Below, in pieces: positions 47,101 through 56,793 of a stretch of 64,000 nucleotides of DNA (position 1 is the first letter of the stretch; each line of letters opens with the position of its first letter). The translations under genes were made by a program, and so were the position numbers. Source of the stretch: Larix kaempferi. Its lineage: Eukaryota; Streptophyta; Pinopsida; Pinales; Pinaceae. The stretch is taken from assembly GCA_027924585.1 (NCBI GenBank), contig BSBM01000361.1, forward strand, positions 67,678,001-67,742,000, written 5' to 3'. The notes below the pieces were generated by a model. That model was not told the origin of the DNA, ran no database searches, and worked only from the letters and a program-made list of their open reading frames with translations.

Positions 47101-48045
47101 GGTCAAACACTGCCATAACTGCCAACTTTTTGCCCCCAAGGCCCGGACACCTCCTGCTCCGTTACACCCAGTCGTCACCGTTGCTCCCTTTTGTAAGTGG
47201 GCCATAGACTTCATGGAATGTAGACCCCAGTCTGCCAACGGCCACAAATATATTATTGTCGCTGTTGATTACTTCACCAAATGGGTGGAAGCCATGCCTA
47301 CCTTCAATTGTACCGCCGACATTGCTGCCCGCTTCTTTTTCAACCATGTCATCGCTCGATTCGGGGTTCCTAAGCAGTTAGTCTCTGACCATGGTTCACA
47401 CTTCGAAGATGCCATTTGGCGTGAGTTATCCACCCTCCTCAAATTTGAACACCAATTTTCCTCTGCTTACTACCCCCAAGGGAACGGTCAAGTAGAGGCC
47501 ATTAATAAATTCTCAAAACCATCCTCCAACGAACGGTTGACAAGCATAAGTCCAATTGGCACCACATGCTGTTCCCTGCCTTATGGGCTTACCAGACTTC
47601 CACCAAGACCGCCACTGGTTTTACACCATTTCATCTAGTTCATGGTGTAGAGTCTGTCCTCCCCATCGAGTGTCAGATTCCTGCCTTACAGATCGCCGTT
47701 GAGCTTCTCCCCGACACTTCCCCCCTTGAGCAGCGTTTGCTGACACTCGAACAAGCCGATGAAGACCGTCGGGCCACTCTCCAGAACATTGAAGCTGCCA
47801 AGAACCGCTCCAAAGCCGGTTACGACAAACATGTTCACCCTCGAACTTTCCATGAAGGGGACCTCGTCCTCGCCTATGACCAAGCCCACGACAAAACTGG
47901 AAAAGGGAAGTTTGAATCCATGTGGCAAGGCCCTTACATCGTGCAGACCTGCCTAGGCAAGGGGGCATACATCTTAGCTGACTCCGAAGGCCATCCTTTG
48001 CACAACCCCCGTAATGGGTTGTATCTTAAGCGTTTTTACCCATAA
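41114..48045 (+). pseudogene. gag-pol: gag-pol polyprotein of element C
   Basis: One frame from 41114 to about 47510, then +1, carries TAG at 42680, 42719, 45788 and 46649, and TGA at 46535. No upstream in-frame ATG exists; the first internal ATG is at 41380. Order: Gag capsid core (41800-42290, FEGKAGEDPQNHIMSF); proline/glutamine-rich region; CCHC knuckle CSICGVYGHYTHAC near 43020; protease with CIIDEGTYTCVMS near 43750; two further knuckles near 44680 (one Cys lost) and 44840; RT (45480-46100) with YLDD near 45930; RNase H near 46370; integrase HHCC 46960-47130, with aspartates near 47205 and 47387 and glutamate near 47490; C-terminal domain to 48045. Element D confirms the ancestral residue at several stops. 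Confidence 0.88.
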
Positions 48046-48147
48046 ATGAAACCACGGCCCTATTGGTCCGTATTGTACAGTTTGCTCTCTTTTTGTTTTT
48101 CACATTTTTACCATCATCTTACATTCATCCTTTCTGCATGATTACAG

Positions 48148-48575
48148 ATGGACCATCTTCCACCTTGTTACACTGGCTTCGCTGATGGCGCAAGCCGCTG
48201 GTCTCCCAACCTGGCTTTTGCAGCATGGGTCTTGTACTCCCCTTCCAACGAGATGATTCACCTTGAGGGAATATGTATAGGCGCTGCTACCAATAACCAG
48301 GCGGAGTATGATGCTGTGACCGGTCTCTTGACTGCCGCCCTCCAAATGGGCATATGTCACCTTAATCTGTTCCTTGACTCCCAACTACTTGTCTCCCAGC
48401 TCAACAACTGCTACCAGGTGCGTGATCCCTGCCTTTTTAGAAAATTCCTGCACGCAAAACAACTCAGCCGATAGTTTGAATCCATCACATTCACACATGT
48501 CCCCAGAGCCCAAAATAGTGTCGCAGACCAAATGGCCAACAAAATCCTAGATTGGCATATCAATCACACCATGTA
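48148..48575 (+). pseudogene. Separate archaeal-type RNase H ORF of element C
   Basis: It starts at a true ATG about 100 bases after the gag-pol stop. The RNase H motif series is GFADGAS, NNQAEYDAV, LFLDSQLLVSQLN and, after an in-frame TAG at 48472-48474, FTHVPRAQNSVADQMAN, giving the D-E-D-D set. The stop replaces a glutamine codon (CAG in D, where the ORF is intact for 142 codons). A free-standing RNase H placed after integrase is unlike element A. It may be translated from a spliced or subgenomic RNA, or by reinitiation. Confidence 0.85.
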
Positions 48576-49016
48576 ACATCATGCATCACAATCCCATAGC
48601 ATCTCATAAAAATATATAAAAACCCAAAAAGATTGCATCGCATCAACATTTGCATCCATGTACATAAACCACATGCATATCCATAGGGGCATCCACGTGC
48701 CTAATCATACATACATCATGTTGCATCACATAAAATACACAAGGGGCATCCACGTGCCTAACATCCTAACCTACTTGCATCCACGTGCAATGTAAACATA
48801 TCACAAATCATAAAGCGCATCCACGTGCGTACACATAAAACAACATCATACACAAAGGTGCATCCACGTGCATATATATATAAAAATACATGTTCGGTGC
48901 TATACATGTCCTGAGTACCCCTATACTCAGCTATACAAAAAATGGCTTTACATCCCTAAAGCCTCATAAAAATACATGCCGTAGCTACAAAACTCGGGGG
49001 GAGTCCCCTGCACTCC
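48576..49016. repeat. Iterated GCATCCACGTGC motif between convergent genes of C
   Basis: The 12-base motif GCATCCACGTGC occurs at 48689, 48746, 48777, 48817 and 48860. It contains CACGTG and lies between the end of the RNase H ORF and the end of the opposite-strand gene. D has degenerate copies (GCACGTGGATGC and variants) at 59600-59705. The rest of the stretch is non-coding. Confidence 0.7.
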
Positions 49017-50339
49017 CTAATGAGAGTCGTATCCTACATCACTGCCTGTATCAGCTGCCTCTGAGTCCTCCCCTCGCTCCTCCTCCGACAAGTCCTCATC
49101 TCCTACGGGCTCTTGTTCCCGTACCCGGTCCACCAAGATCACCACCCGGATCTCTATGGATCTGAACTCTCGGGGTGCCCTCATGCAATCCTGAACCACA
49201 TCTGAGTCGACGTCCCGCCATCCCTCGTCGGTCACCCCTATCAGAAACCAGTCTAGTAGTGCCCGGACCGACTCCAGTGTCCCCTCTGCATCACGGCGAC
49301 GGACCTCACCTCGCCCAGGCAGAGCTGGGACGGCCACAATACCCCTACGTGCCACATGTCCTGGAGGCGGCCTCGGACCCACATCTGCAAGATCACCCAT
49401 ATTTCAGTCACAGTATATCAATCTACTATCATATAAATAAAACTCGACATCCATAATATGCAAGCAAACACATACGTACCATCGGGACCCCATGCCTGTC
49501 CTGGTGCTCGTGGCGCATCCGAATCTCCCGTGAAGTCCATGTCCCGATACGGGAAGTCGTCCAGTGTCAATGGTATCTGGAGCCACTGCAGGTACAACTC
49601 CTGCGTAAAGTACCTGCCCACGTCGCCGCCACCACGGCAGCGCATAATCTCGCCCCACCGCACCATCCGCAGCTCCCTCATACCTCCTGCCCTGATTGGC
49701 ACCCGTGGCCGCAGTGTGGGTACCCTCTCCATAAAGAAGGCACACAAGAAGGAACCAAAACAAAAGCCCTTGCCAGCTTCCTTCGTTGCCGTCAGCTGCC
49801 GCTGAATGCAGGTCAGGAACATCTGGCCCCACGCGTAGTACACCCCATCCAGTACGTGCTCTATCATCTGCATCTGACCCCCAGACACCTTCTCAGGTGA
49901 CTGGGACCCCAATACCCGGACCACACATGCTGCCATGGCCTGCACTGCCGGCTCCTGTAGGTCCCTCACCAGGAGTGCATTCCTATGCACCCTCGCCTCA
50001 GGACCACAGTATCTCTCCAACATGTCCTCCATGTCGACGTCCGCGGCAACCCGCGGCTGTGTGTCTGCTACCCCGCCTAGACAGGGCAACCCCGTCAGAA
50101 AGTATACATCGGTCAGGGTGAGGTCCACCCTCTCACCCTGTACCCGGAAAGCCTATATGTCCGGCTCCCAGAAGCTGATCAGCCGGTTCAGCAGCAATGC
50201 TGCTGACCGTATCATGGGTATCTGTGCGAACTTCAGTAGTCCGCATATTCCCAACACAGATCGCACATGGCGATCCCCCTGGATCACAGCCACGATCTCA
50301 TCAGGGATCTCCCGCTCTCTCCAGAGCACCTGCGGCATC
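49017..50339 (-). CDS. Antisense spliced gene of element C (plant mobile domain-like)
   Basis: Transcribed against gag-pol. Exon 2 (50339-49480) opens GATG right after a CAG acceptor (minus TTGTGTGATTGACAG), giving ATG at 50338. A 95-base intron (49479-49385) has GTACGTATG and TTGCAG ends. Exon 3 runs 49384-49017. Exons total 1227 bases, exactly 409 codons, so the splice keeps frame. One TAG (50150-50152) interrupts it; D reads through there. The product has MPQVLWREREIPDE, LLKFAQIPMI and the block VDLTLTDVYFLTGLP, which resembles the ITLEDV-LLGLP core of plant mobile domain (MAIN-like) proteins. A YYAWGQMFL segment and an acidic C-terminus follow. No catalytic residues can be assigned. It converges on the RNase H ORF. 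Confidence 0.75.
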
Positions 50340-50880
50340 CTGTCAATCACACAAAATAGACTCATCAGACTCATGTCAACTAAATAAGTACTTTTGCCTC
50401 TCCCGGAAGACCCTCATAGCTCGGCCCAAAACCACGGCTTTCGGGCTTCCTGCCGCGGTTTCCGACCGCGGCTGTCAGGCCTATGGTCGCGGTGCTTAAC
50501 CGTGCCTGTCAGCCCTAACCCCGCGGTTTGGAACTGCGTGTTCCTCCTTGGAACTCGCGGTACTCGACCGCGTATCCATCCAGGAAACACGCGGTCTCCA
50601 ACCGCATGGTTCACCCTGAAACTCGCGGTCGCCAACCGCGGTTTCGACACCCTAACCCGCGGTCCACCCCACGTGGACCGTACAAATAAGCCCTGGGACC
50701 CACTACCCAACCCCCGACCCTAAAAAACATGCAGGTATGAGTTTGACGGAATACCTGTATCTCCCGGATCTGAAATCGGTCGGTCGGATCATCCAGAAAT
50801 GCCACCTAATCTCTGGTCCACTCTGATCACAAGTCAAAGTCAAACCGTACAAATGACACATGTCATGTTGGACCCACCAC
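50340..50880 (-). promoter_or_regulatory. 5' UTR and first intron of the antisense gene in C
   Basis: Between the TATA box and exon 2 lie a short leader, a donor-like CAG|GTATTC near 50751 and the 34-bp palindromic array. D has the same order with TTTTAG|GTAACC. The exact exon 1 boundary is inferred. Confidence 0.5.
50453..50656. repeat. 34-bp tandem palindromic array in C (six units)
   Basis: Units start at 50453, 50487, 50521, 50555, 50589 and 50623. Each has CGCGGT, five bases, then ACCGCG or a close variant, a potential 6-bp stem with a 5-base loop. A partial unit follows at 50657. The period of 34 is not a multiple of three. Confidence 0.85.
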
Positions 50881-50888
50881 TATTTATA
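50881..50888 (-). promoter_or_regulatory. TATA box of the antisense gene in C
   Basis: The minus strand reads CTATAAATAGTGG, followed by a CATGACATGTGTCATT stretch. D has CTATAAATAGGG with CATATGACGTGTCATT at the same place, about 500 bases before exon 2 in both. Confidence 0.7.
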
Positions 50889-51005
50889 GTCAGTTGACTT
50901 TTTCTTGTTACGCCCATTCTGACCCCATACAGAGTCTGTTTTTCGAACCGTTTCCACCACTGGAATCAGCACGACGAGACCGTCATGATGGTCACCTCGT
51001 TGCAT

Positions 51006-51400
51006 TATTTTTTACCCGTCATTTTTTGCCCATTTTTCAGATACCACTAGTCGCCTCGGTTTGCGTGCCACATCACCCGTTCTCCGTTTTTGACATATTT
51101 TATATCATCGGATTCATCTTTCCGAGTTGGTGATGATGCTTGAGATCATTTCTCGCTCTCACCCCCCAATTTTTTGGGTATTTTTCCAAAACGCCCTCGT
51201 CGCCTCGGTGTGCATGCCACATCGGCCGTTACCCATTTTTGACACCCTTTATATCGCCGGATTCATTTTTTCGAGCTCGTGATGATGCTTGAGATCATTT
51301 CTCGCTCTCACCTGGTACAATTTCAACATTGTGTCCCGACACCTTGCTGCCTCGGTTTGCGTGCCACATCGGCCACCATCGGATTGTTCCACACTTTTAC
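51006..51400. repeat. 149-bp tandem repeats upstream of the antisense promoter in C
   Basis: Landmarks gctctcacc at 51155 and 51304 are exactly 149 bases apart. The blocks gcctcggtttgcgtgccacatc and atgatgcttgagatcattt recur in phase, giving about two and a half units. D has the same family and period at 56794-57390. Confidence 0.75.
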
Positions 51401-51580
51401 ACGAGCCATTCACTCCTGTCATACTGCAAATATTTCGTTATTTTGCCACCGTTTCACTCACCTCGCAAGGAGTCCCACCAGTGTTCCCCCCCTACCCTCG
51501 TTTTTGGTCATCATTACTGATCCTTGATTGAACACTTCCTCCTTGCCTGGCCATTCCTTTTGTTCGGTATAATTTTAATC

Positions 51581-51867
51581 CCTTTTTCGGGCCGGACAAG
51601 TCCTTTACGAAAAAGGCACTTGGGGAGTTTCCGTTAAGCTCTTTTCTGACTCCTAAAAGAATGAAAAGATCGCTGAGCAATCTTGCTTCCTTTCATGCTC
51701 GTTAAAGTACCTGAAAGGGCGTCTATCTGGTATAAGTTTAACCCTTTTCCGGACCTGGTAGACTAATTACGAAAAAGGAATACTCTAGTCACACTGGCTA
51801 GAAGAGTTCTTCATTGCATCCTTTTATGCTTCTTTGGGCCTTGGAGACTAAATCTACGAAAAAACAA
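51581..51867 (+). repeat. Three iterated hairpins (CCTTTTTCG...CGAAAAAGG) in C
   Basis: Potential stem-loops lie at 51581-51616, 51743-51778 and, weaker, 51829-51867. Stems are CCTTTTTC against GAAAAAGG. The loops share a ggCC..gGa.act-like core. D has three counterparts at 56477-56512, 56564-56600 and 56727-56764. Confidence 0.6.
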
Positions 51868-51874
51868 CCCCCTG

Positions 51875-52084
51875 GAGTCTTCTTACTTGCTTTCAGACTC
51901 TCTAAAATTGAAAGCAACCACGAGCATGAACTGTCCTGGGCTCGTAAAATCCACACGACAGTACCGTTCCATCATTTCAGAGTCTTCTTATCGCTTTCAG
52001 ACTCCTTAAAATTGAAAGCAACCACGAGCATGAACTGTCCTGGGCTCGTAAAATCCACACAACAGTATCATTTTACACAAACTT
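51875..52084 (+). repeat. 105-bp duplicated double-hairpin unit in C
   Basis: The unit starts gagtcttctta at 51875 and at 51980. Each copy holds GCTTTC...GAAAGC and CGAGC...GGCTCG stems. D has two similar copies within 56280-56470. Confidence 0.65.
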
Positions 52085-52102
52085 CTTCTAGTTCCTTAAC
52101 CC

Positions 52103-52995
52103 ATGAAGAAGTCCCCACCCGTGCCTCCTGGCACTACGATCGATCATCTCGGCAGCACCCCCAATCAGGTCGCCTTTGTTCAGAGTATTCTGCAGTATTC
52201 TGCCATTTTATACCAGCTTGAGTCTCCCTCAGACCAATCACCCTCCCCTATCCAATACAGCTATGATCCCTTTCCCCTCAGTCAGTTTCATATGCTTCCA
52301 GATCATTCCCATTATCATACTCTGAACAAAGGAAGTTTGAGTCCACCCACTCTACTTGCCCAGTTGTCCCCCCCCAGTTTGGTCAGTCCTGCCATCAGTA
52401 CTATCACATTTCGGTTCTATACCTCGCGCTCCTATCAAGGAAACATCATTGCCTTGATAGTTGCAGGTCTCCCTCTGTCGACGACAGCCCCTCTATTCCA
52501 GAGGATAGGCCCAGAGGTCCCTACGCCTTGGACTTCTCACCATCTGTGGTAAGTGCCTACGGATCATTCTGAGATTAGTCATCATTGCCTCTCCGATTGG
52601 TTGTTTCTCACATGCTCGACTTCAGCACCTTGATCGCATCGTTAAGAATCGCGTAGGGTTATATCCCATCAGTTTTTAGTCGAAGACCCCGGATTTCCCC
52701 CGACTCTAGCACATTGGTGAGTCACTTCGGAACGCCCAGTTATATGTTCCCGTGGATGTCTGGGCTGCGTTGGCAATTGTATTCGGAAGCCATCCAACTA
52801 TATGCTTCCTTGAGTACCCAGTTCAGTGTACCATTGAGAGTACGACCCATTGTCACTGTGATCCAGCAGCTCCTCCGTTCCTTTGGTACCACACTCAGTA
52901 GCACTATTGATTGTTCCAGTGCACCAGTTCTTCAGTTCACACATGATCAGCTCAGCAGTATGTCCCAGATTTGTGTCCCCTCTGGACTCTTATGA
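52103..52995 (+). pseudogene. 3' sense ORF of element C, frameshifted
   Basis: It starts at ATG 52103 (MKKSPPVPPGTT), is open to 52552, then shifts frame near 52490-52550. The remainder is seen at 52714-52995, ending SQICVPSGLL. D carries a counterpart on its own sense strand at about 55260-56331. Shared segments are VAFVQSILQY, LNKGSLSPPTL, FYTS(R/Y)SYQGNIIAL and VAGLPLSTT. I do not recognise it. There are no membrane or catalytic motifs. It lies just before the polypurine tract, where some retroelements keep envelope-like or accessory ORFs; nothing here shows envelope features. Confidence 0.55.
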
Positions 52996-53007
52996 TGTAC
53001 ACAGTGG

Positions 53008-53250
53008 TCATGTATCTTACAGGTCCCCCTTTTCGGGCCTCACAGTTCTGTTTATGTATCTTGATACGAGCATGGGTATGCTCGCCTCGTCCATATATTG
53101 AGATTATTCCTCAGTCAGTATTTGAGGTCATGTATATTTCAGGTCCCCATTTTTTGGACCCCATTGTTATTGTTATGTTATATCCTGATACGTGCATGGG
53201 TATGCCCGCCTCGTCCATATGATCAGATGATTCCTCATCCATTATTGAGG
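53008..53250 (+). repeat. About 120-bp tandem duplication before the C polypurine tract
   Basis: Copies start tcatgtat at 53008 and 53128. Both contain caggtccc, tgggtatgc(t/c)cgcctcgtccata and gattcctca. D has one copy near 55130-55255. Confidence 0.7.
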
Positions 53251-53394
53251 TTATGTATTTTTAGTTCTTGCAGTTGTTCAGGATCGTTGTTCCGGGCTTT
53301 CGTTTGTTTCTTCTCTTCTCTCCACACCCCAGGAAAACCATTCATGACTTATGATGTCCATCGGCCATACGATGAGCTCCTGCCCTCACACATC

Positions 53395-53405
53395 AGGGGG
53401 CAATC
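53395..53405 (+). other. Polypurine tract region of element C
   Basis: The sequence cagggggcaatc abuts the 3' LTR start TGTTAACACC. In D the corresponding minus-strand sequence is cagaggacaatc. Confidence 0.6.
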
Positions 53406-54131
53406 TGTTAACACCCAAAAAGTGTTCACTACCTCATCTACCATATTATATGGCTCATTTGTCCATTTTCCTACCATATTTCCCTTAAAATCCCAAAAAA
53501 TCCCAAAAAATCCCAAGAAATCCCACTAAAAAGCCTCCAAAAGGCCACAAAACCATCAAAATAGCCTCAAAAAGGCTAAAAAAACCCCTTTTTCCTCCAA
53601 AAATAGCAAAAATCCCCTAAAAAGGGAATAAAAAATATAAAATAATGAGGAAAAGGAGGAAAAAACCCTATACAGCTGCCCTAAACCATGTGTCTCCCAA
53701 AACCATGGGTCAGCACTCCACCACCAAAAAACTATAAATAGGTGATGGAGATCCCTTATTTCATATCCACAATCAAGTATACCCTTACTCTGCCAAAATC
53801 TCTCTCGAAACCCTAGTTCACCATTGAACTATTTTCACCTTGAGAGCCCCTTTTGGCCCATTCCCACCATTGGAGAAAGAGAAGAAGCACATTGGAGCTT
53901 GGAGCAACCCTCTTGGGCATTGCAAGGAGCTTCATCAACCTTCACATTGAAGGTAATATTAATACAAAACCCTTGTTTACAAATTGTTGTTTATTTTTCA
54001 TGCACATGTGTTAGAGTAGTTTCTATTTCTGTTTTAGCTTAATTATTTACATTTACTGAACTGCTACTAAGGAGTCCATTCTCCTTAGTAGGTGCTCATT
54101 GGCACAAGCTAGGGGTAAAACCCTAGCTACA
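53406..54131 (+). repeat. 3' LTR of element C
   Basis: This is 726 bases, nearly identical to 38835-39570, with TATAAATA at 53733-53740. Confidence 0.93.
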
Positions 54132-54291
54132 ACTGTCCAAGCAACTGGAGATGTGACAGCAACGTTCCAACCAACCATAGGTCTCTATCCAGCCTATATT
54201 ATTTTAGCTGAGAGACCACTCCCGAGATGGGTTGTGTATCCACCAAGGAGGAACTAAGCAGGCTCACTCACAGCGATGGTTTCACACCAGT
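54132..54291 (-). repeat. Continuation of B 5' LTR between C and D
   Basis: It begins with the target duplication ACTGT and matches 29723-29885 of B's 3' LTR. It ends at cacaccagt, where D begins. Confidence 0.85.
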
Positions 54292-54985
54292 TGTTGGCTT
54301 TGCTTTGCAACCAAGATTTGTGCCATGGGAACCTATCAACAATGTGATAGCAGTTTCAATATAGAAAGAAAAAACAATTAAGAATTAAATCTAAATCTAA
54401 ACTAACATGTGCATATAACAAATAAATTTAAAAATGATTCATGGAAATAACAAGAAATAAAAGAATGGATGTTTTGTATTACGATACCTCAAATGGTGAG
54501 GATTTGTGTTAAGCAACTCCAAGGGTGAGTAGCTCCAAGCTCCAATGGTCTCTTCTCCAAGATGCTGCAAATGGCCAAAAGTCTCATGAGAGATTTTGAC
54601 AACGTGAGGATAGGATGATGGATGGATGGAAAGTGAGGAGCCCCTACCACCTTTTTATAGTTTTTGGTGGTGGGGAATACCATTATGGTTTTGAGGAAAC
54701 CAATGGTATTGACCAACATAGTTTAGTTACATTTTCCCTCATTTTTTCCTTTTTGAATATTTTGAATATTTTTATTCCCTTTTTAATATTTTTGGGAATT
54801 ATGGACCCTTTTTGAGGGATTTTTATGCTTTTTGAGGAAAAATATTCATTTTGAGGGGAAAAAGGGGTGTATTATGGTCTTTTGGTGACCTTTTGATGGC
54901 TTTAGAGGCTCAAATGGTGGAAAAGTGGACAAATGGGTCATGTGAATAAGGAAATGAGCTAGTGAGCACTTTTTGGGTGTTAACA
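54292..54985 (-). repeat. 3' LTR of element D
   Basis: Plus-view ends are TGTTGGC and GTTAACA, so on the minus strand it begins TGTTAACACCC like C. TATAAAAA lies at 54652-54659 on the minus strand. Confidence 0.8.
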
Positions 54986-55259
54986 GATTGTCCTCTGATG
55001 TGTGAGGGTAGGAGCTCATCGTATGGCCGATAGACATCATAGTTCTTTTGTCTTTTTCCTGGGGTTTGGGGAAGAGAAGAGACTGGTTGGAGACTGGATC
55101 CACGGCCCTTGGAAGCTACAAAACAAACAATATTACATGGCCTCAATATGAATGAGGAATAATCTCTGATAATGGACGAGGCGGGCATACCCATGCTTGT
55201 ATCAAGACATATACATAACAATTAGTCCCAAGAAGGGGGACCTGAAAAATACATAAAAA
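54986..55259 (-). other. Polypurine tract and 3' spacer of element D
   Basis: The minus strand matches C's 53260-53405 (atgatgtc, cggccatacgatgagctcct, cacacatcag). It holds one copy of the unit that is duplicated in C. No ORF is supported. Confidence 0.6.
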
Positions 55260-56331
55260 ATATGCTGGTACATCATGATGGTCCAAAGGGGACACTATTT
55301 TGGGATGTACTCATGATCATAACATGACTGACCTCAATAACTGATACACTGGAATAAAGCGACAATCGTTCTGAACAAGGTCTCAGAAGGGTTGATGAAC
55401 TGTTGAATCTTGAAGGTGTCCAACATCTGTAGGGACTCAATGAGTCTGATTCAACTCTGAGGAGCATATGTGACTTTATACTTGAGAGAGTATAAAACTA
55501 GGGTACATCTGAATACTATCGCCATGCACAACCCGGATATCTATAGGAAAAATGTAACTGGTTGTTTCCATAAGTAGACTCTCAAATGTGGAAGAGTCAG
55601 GTGGTATCCGGGGTCTTCAACCAATAACTGAAAGGACCAATACCCTGTGTGAGTCTCAATGATGCGATCAAGGTGTTGAAGTCGAGCATGCGAGAAACAA
55701 CCATTTGGAGAGGAACTGAGGACTCTTCTCGAAATGATTCGTAGGCACTCATCATAAATGGTGATGAGTCCAAGACATAGGGACCTCTAGGTCTATCCTC
55801 TAGAATAAATTTGGTTGTTGTCGACAGAGGGAGACCAGCAACTAACAAGGCAATGATGTTTCCTTGATAGGAGTACGAGGTGTAGAACTGAAGTGTGGTA
55901 GTACTGATGGTAGGACTGACATACTTGTGGGGATGGGAAGTAACTGGGGCCATAGAGTGGGTGGACTCAAACTTCCTTTGTTCAGAGCATAATGACATGG
56001 TTGACCTGGCAGCGTAGGGAACTGACTTGTAGGTGTGGGGATCATAGCTTTTAAGGACTGAAGGGTATGTATTGACTCTAGGGGGTCAAGCTGATGGGTG
56101 TTGTCAAGGGATTCTCAGGGTGACATACTGCAAAATACTCTGAACAAAGGCGACCAAAATGGGGAAGCTGCCATATGAGTAGACCTGATCTGTTGTGGCG
56201 CCGAGAAGCACCATTGGGTCCTTCTTCGTAGTTTTAATGAGCTCCAAGAAGGGATAAAAGTGTGCTCTGAAATGGTATTGTCCTGTGGATTTTGTGAGCC
56301 CAGGACTGTTCGTGCTCATGGGTGCTTTCAT
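55260..56331 (-). pseudogene. 3' sense ORF of element D, frameshifted
   Basis: This is the counterpart of C 52103-52995. Frames at 56104-56331 (VAFVQSILQY), 55842-56045 (LNKGSLSPPTL) and 55597-55998 (YSYQGNIIALLVAGLPL) together cover the C protein and extend past C's frameshift with RMLDFNTLIASLRL. No known family. Confidence 0.5.
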
Positions 56332-56764
56332 TTTTAAGGAGTCTGAAAACGATAAGAAGACTCTGCAGTGGTTGTGAGTACCGTCCTGTGGGTTTTTACG
56401 AGCCCAGGATGGTGATTGCTCATGGTCGCTTTCATGTTTAGAGAGTCTGAAAGTGGTAAGTGGACTCCATTGGTGTTCTTTTTCGTAAGTTAGTCTCCAA
56501 GGCCCGAAAAAGCATAAAATGATGCAAATGGAGAACTCTTCTAGCCGATGTGACTAGAGTATTCCTTTTTCATAATTAGTCTACAAGGTCTGGAAAAGGG
56601 GTAAACTTATACCAGGTAGACGCCCTTTTAGATACGTTTAGCGAGAATGAAAGGAAGAAAGGTTGCTCGGCGATCTTTTCATTGTTTTAGGAGTCAGAAA
56701 AGAGCTTAACAGAAACTCCCTAAGTGCCTTTTTCGTAAAAGGGATTGCTCGGCCCAAAAAAGGG
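56280..56764 (-). repeat. Hairpin-rich region of element D
   Basis: It holds two double-hairpin units (gctttca and gagcccaggac blocks, 56280-56470) and three CTTTTTCG/CGAAAAAG hairpins at 56477-56512, 56564-56600 and 56727-56764, matching C's order. Confidence 0.55.
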
Positions 56765-56793
56765 GTAAAACTATACCAAATAAAAAGGTATTG

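Larger units (their letters stand above)
38835..54131 (+). mobile_element. Element C: complete Tat-like retrotransposon, 15.3 kb
   Basis: Ends TGTTAACACC and CCTAGCTACA are flanked by the perfect 5-bp duplication ACTGT (38830-38834, 54132-54136). LTRs of 736 and 726 bases are nearly identical, so insertion was recent. Plus strand: leader with tandem repeats, gag-pol (41114-48045), a separate RNase H ORF (48148-48575), and a 3' sense ORF near 52103-52995. Minus strand: an intron-containing gene (49017-50339, promoter near 50885). Gag-pol carries five stops and one frameshift, so this copy is probably not autonomous. Confidence 0.93.
28547..54291 (-). mobile_element. Element B: chromovirus, interrupted in its 5' LTR by element C
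   Basis: B's 3' LTR is 28547-30993, its polypurine tract about 30995-31008, its gag-pol 31010-36202, its primer site about 36832-36847, and its 5' LTR starts at 36851. C sits at 38835-54131 inside that LTR. B resumes at 54132-54291 and is then cut again by D. Continuity across C is proved by comparison with 29710-29900 of the 3' LTR (gtccaagcaact, ctctatccagcctatatt, accaaggaggaacta). The coding region is heavily mutated. Confidence 0.85.

Noticed and set aside
52103-52995. 3' sense ORF considered as an envelope-like gene
   Set aside because: There is no signal peptide, transmembrane segment or cleavage-like motif in either C or D.
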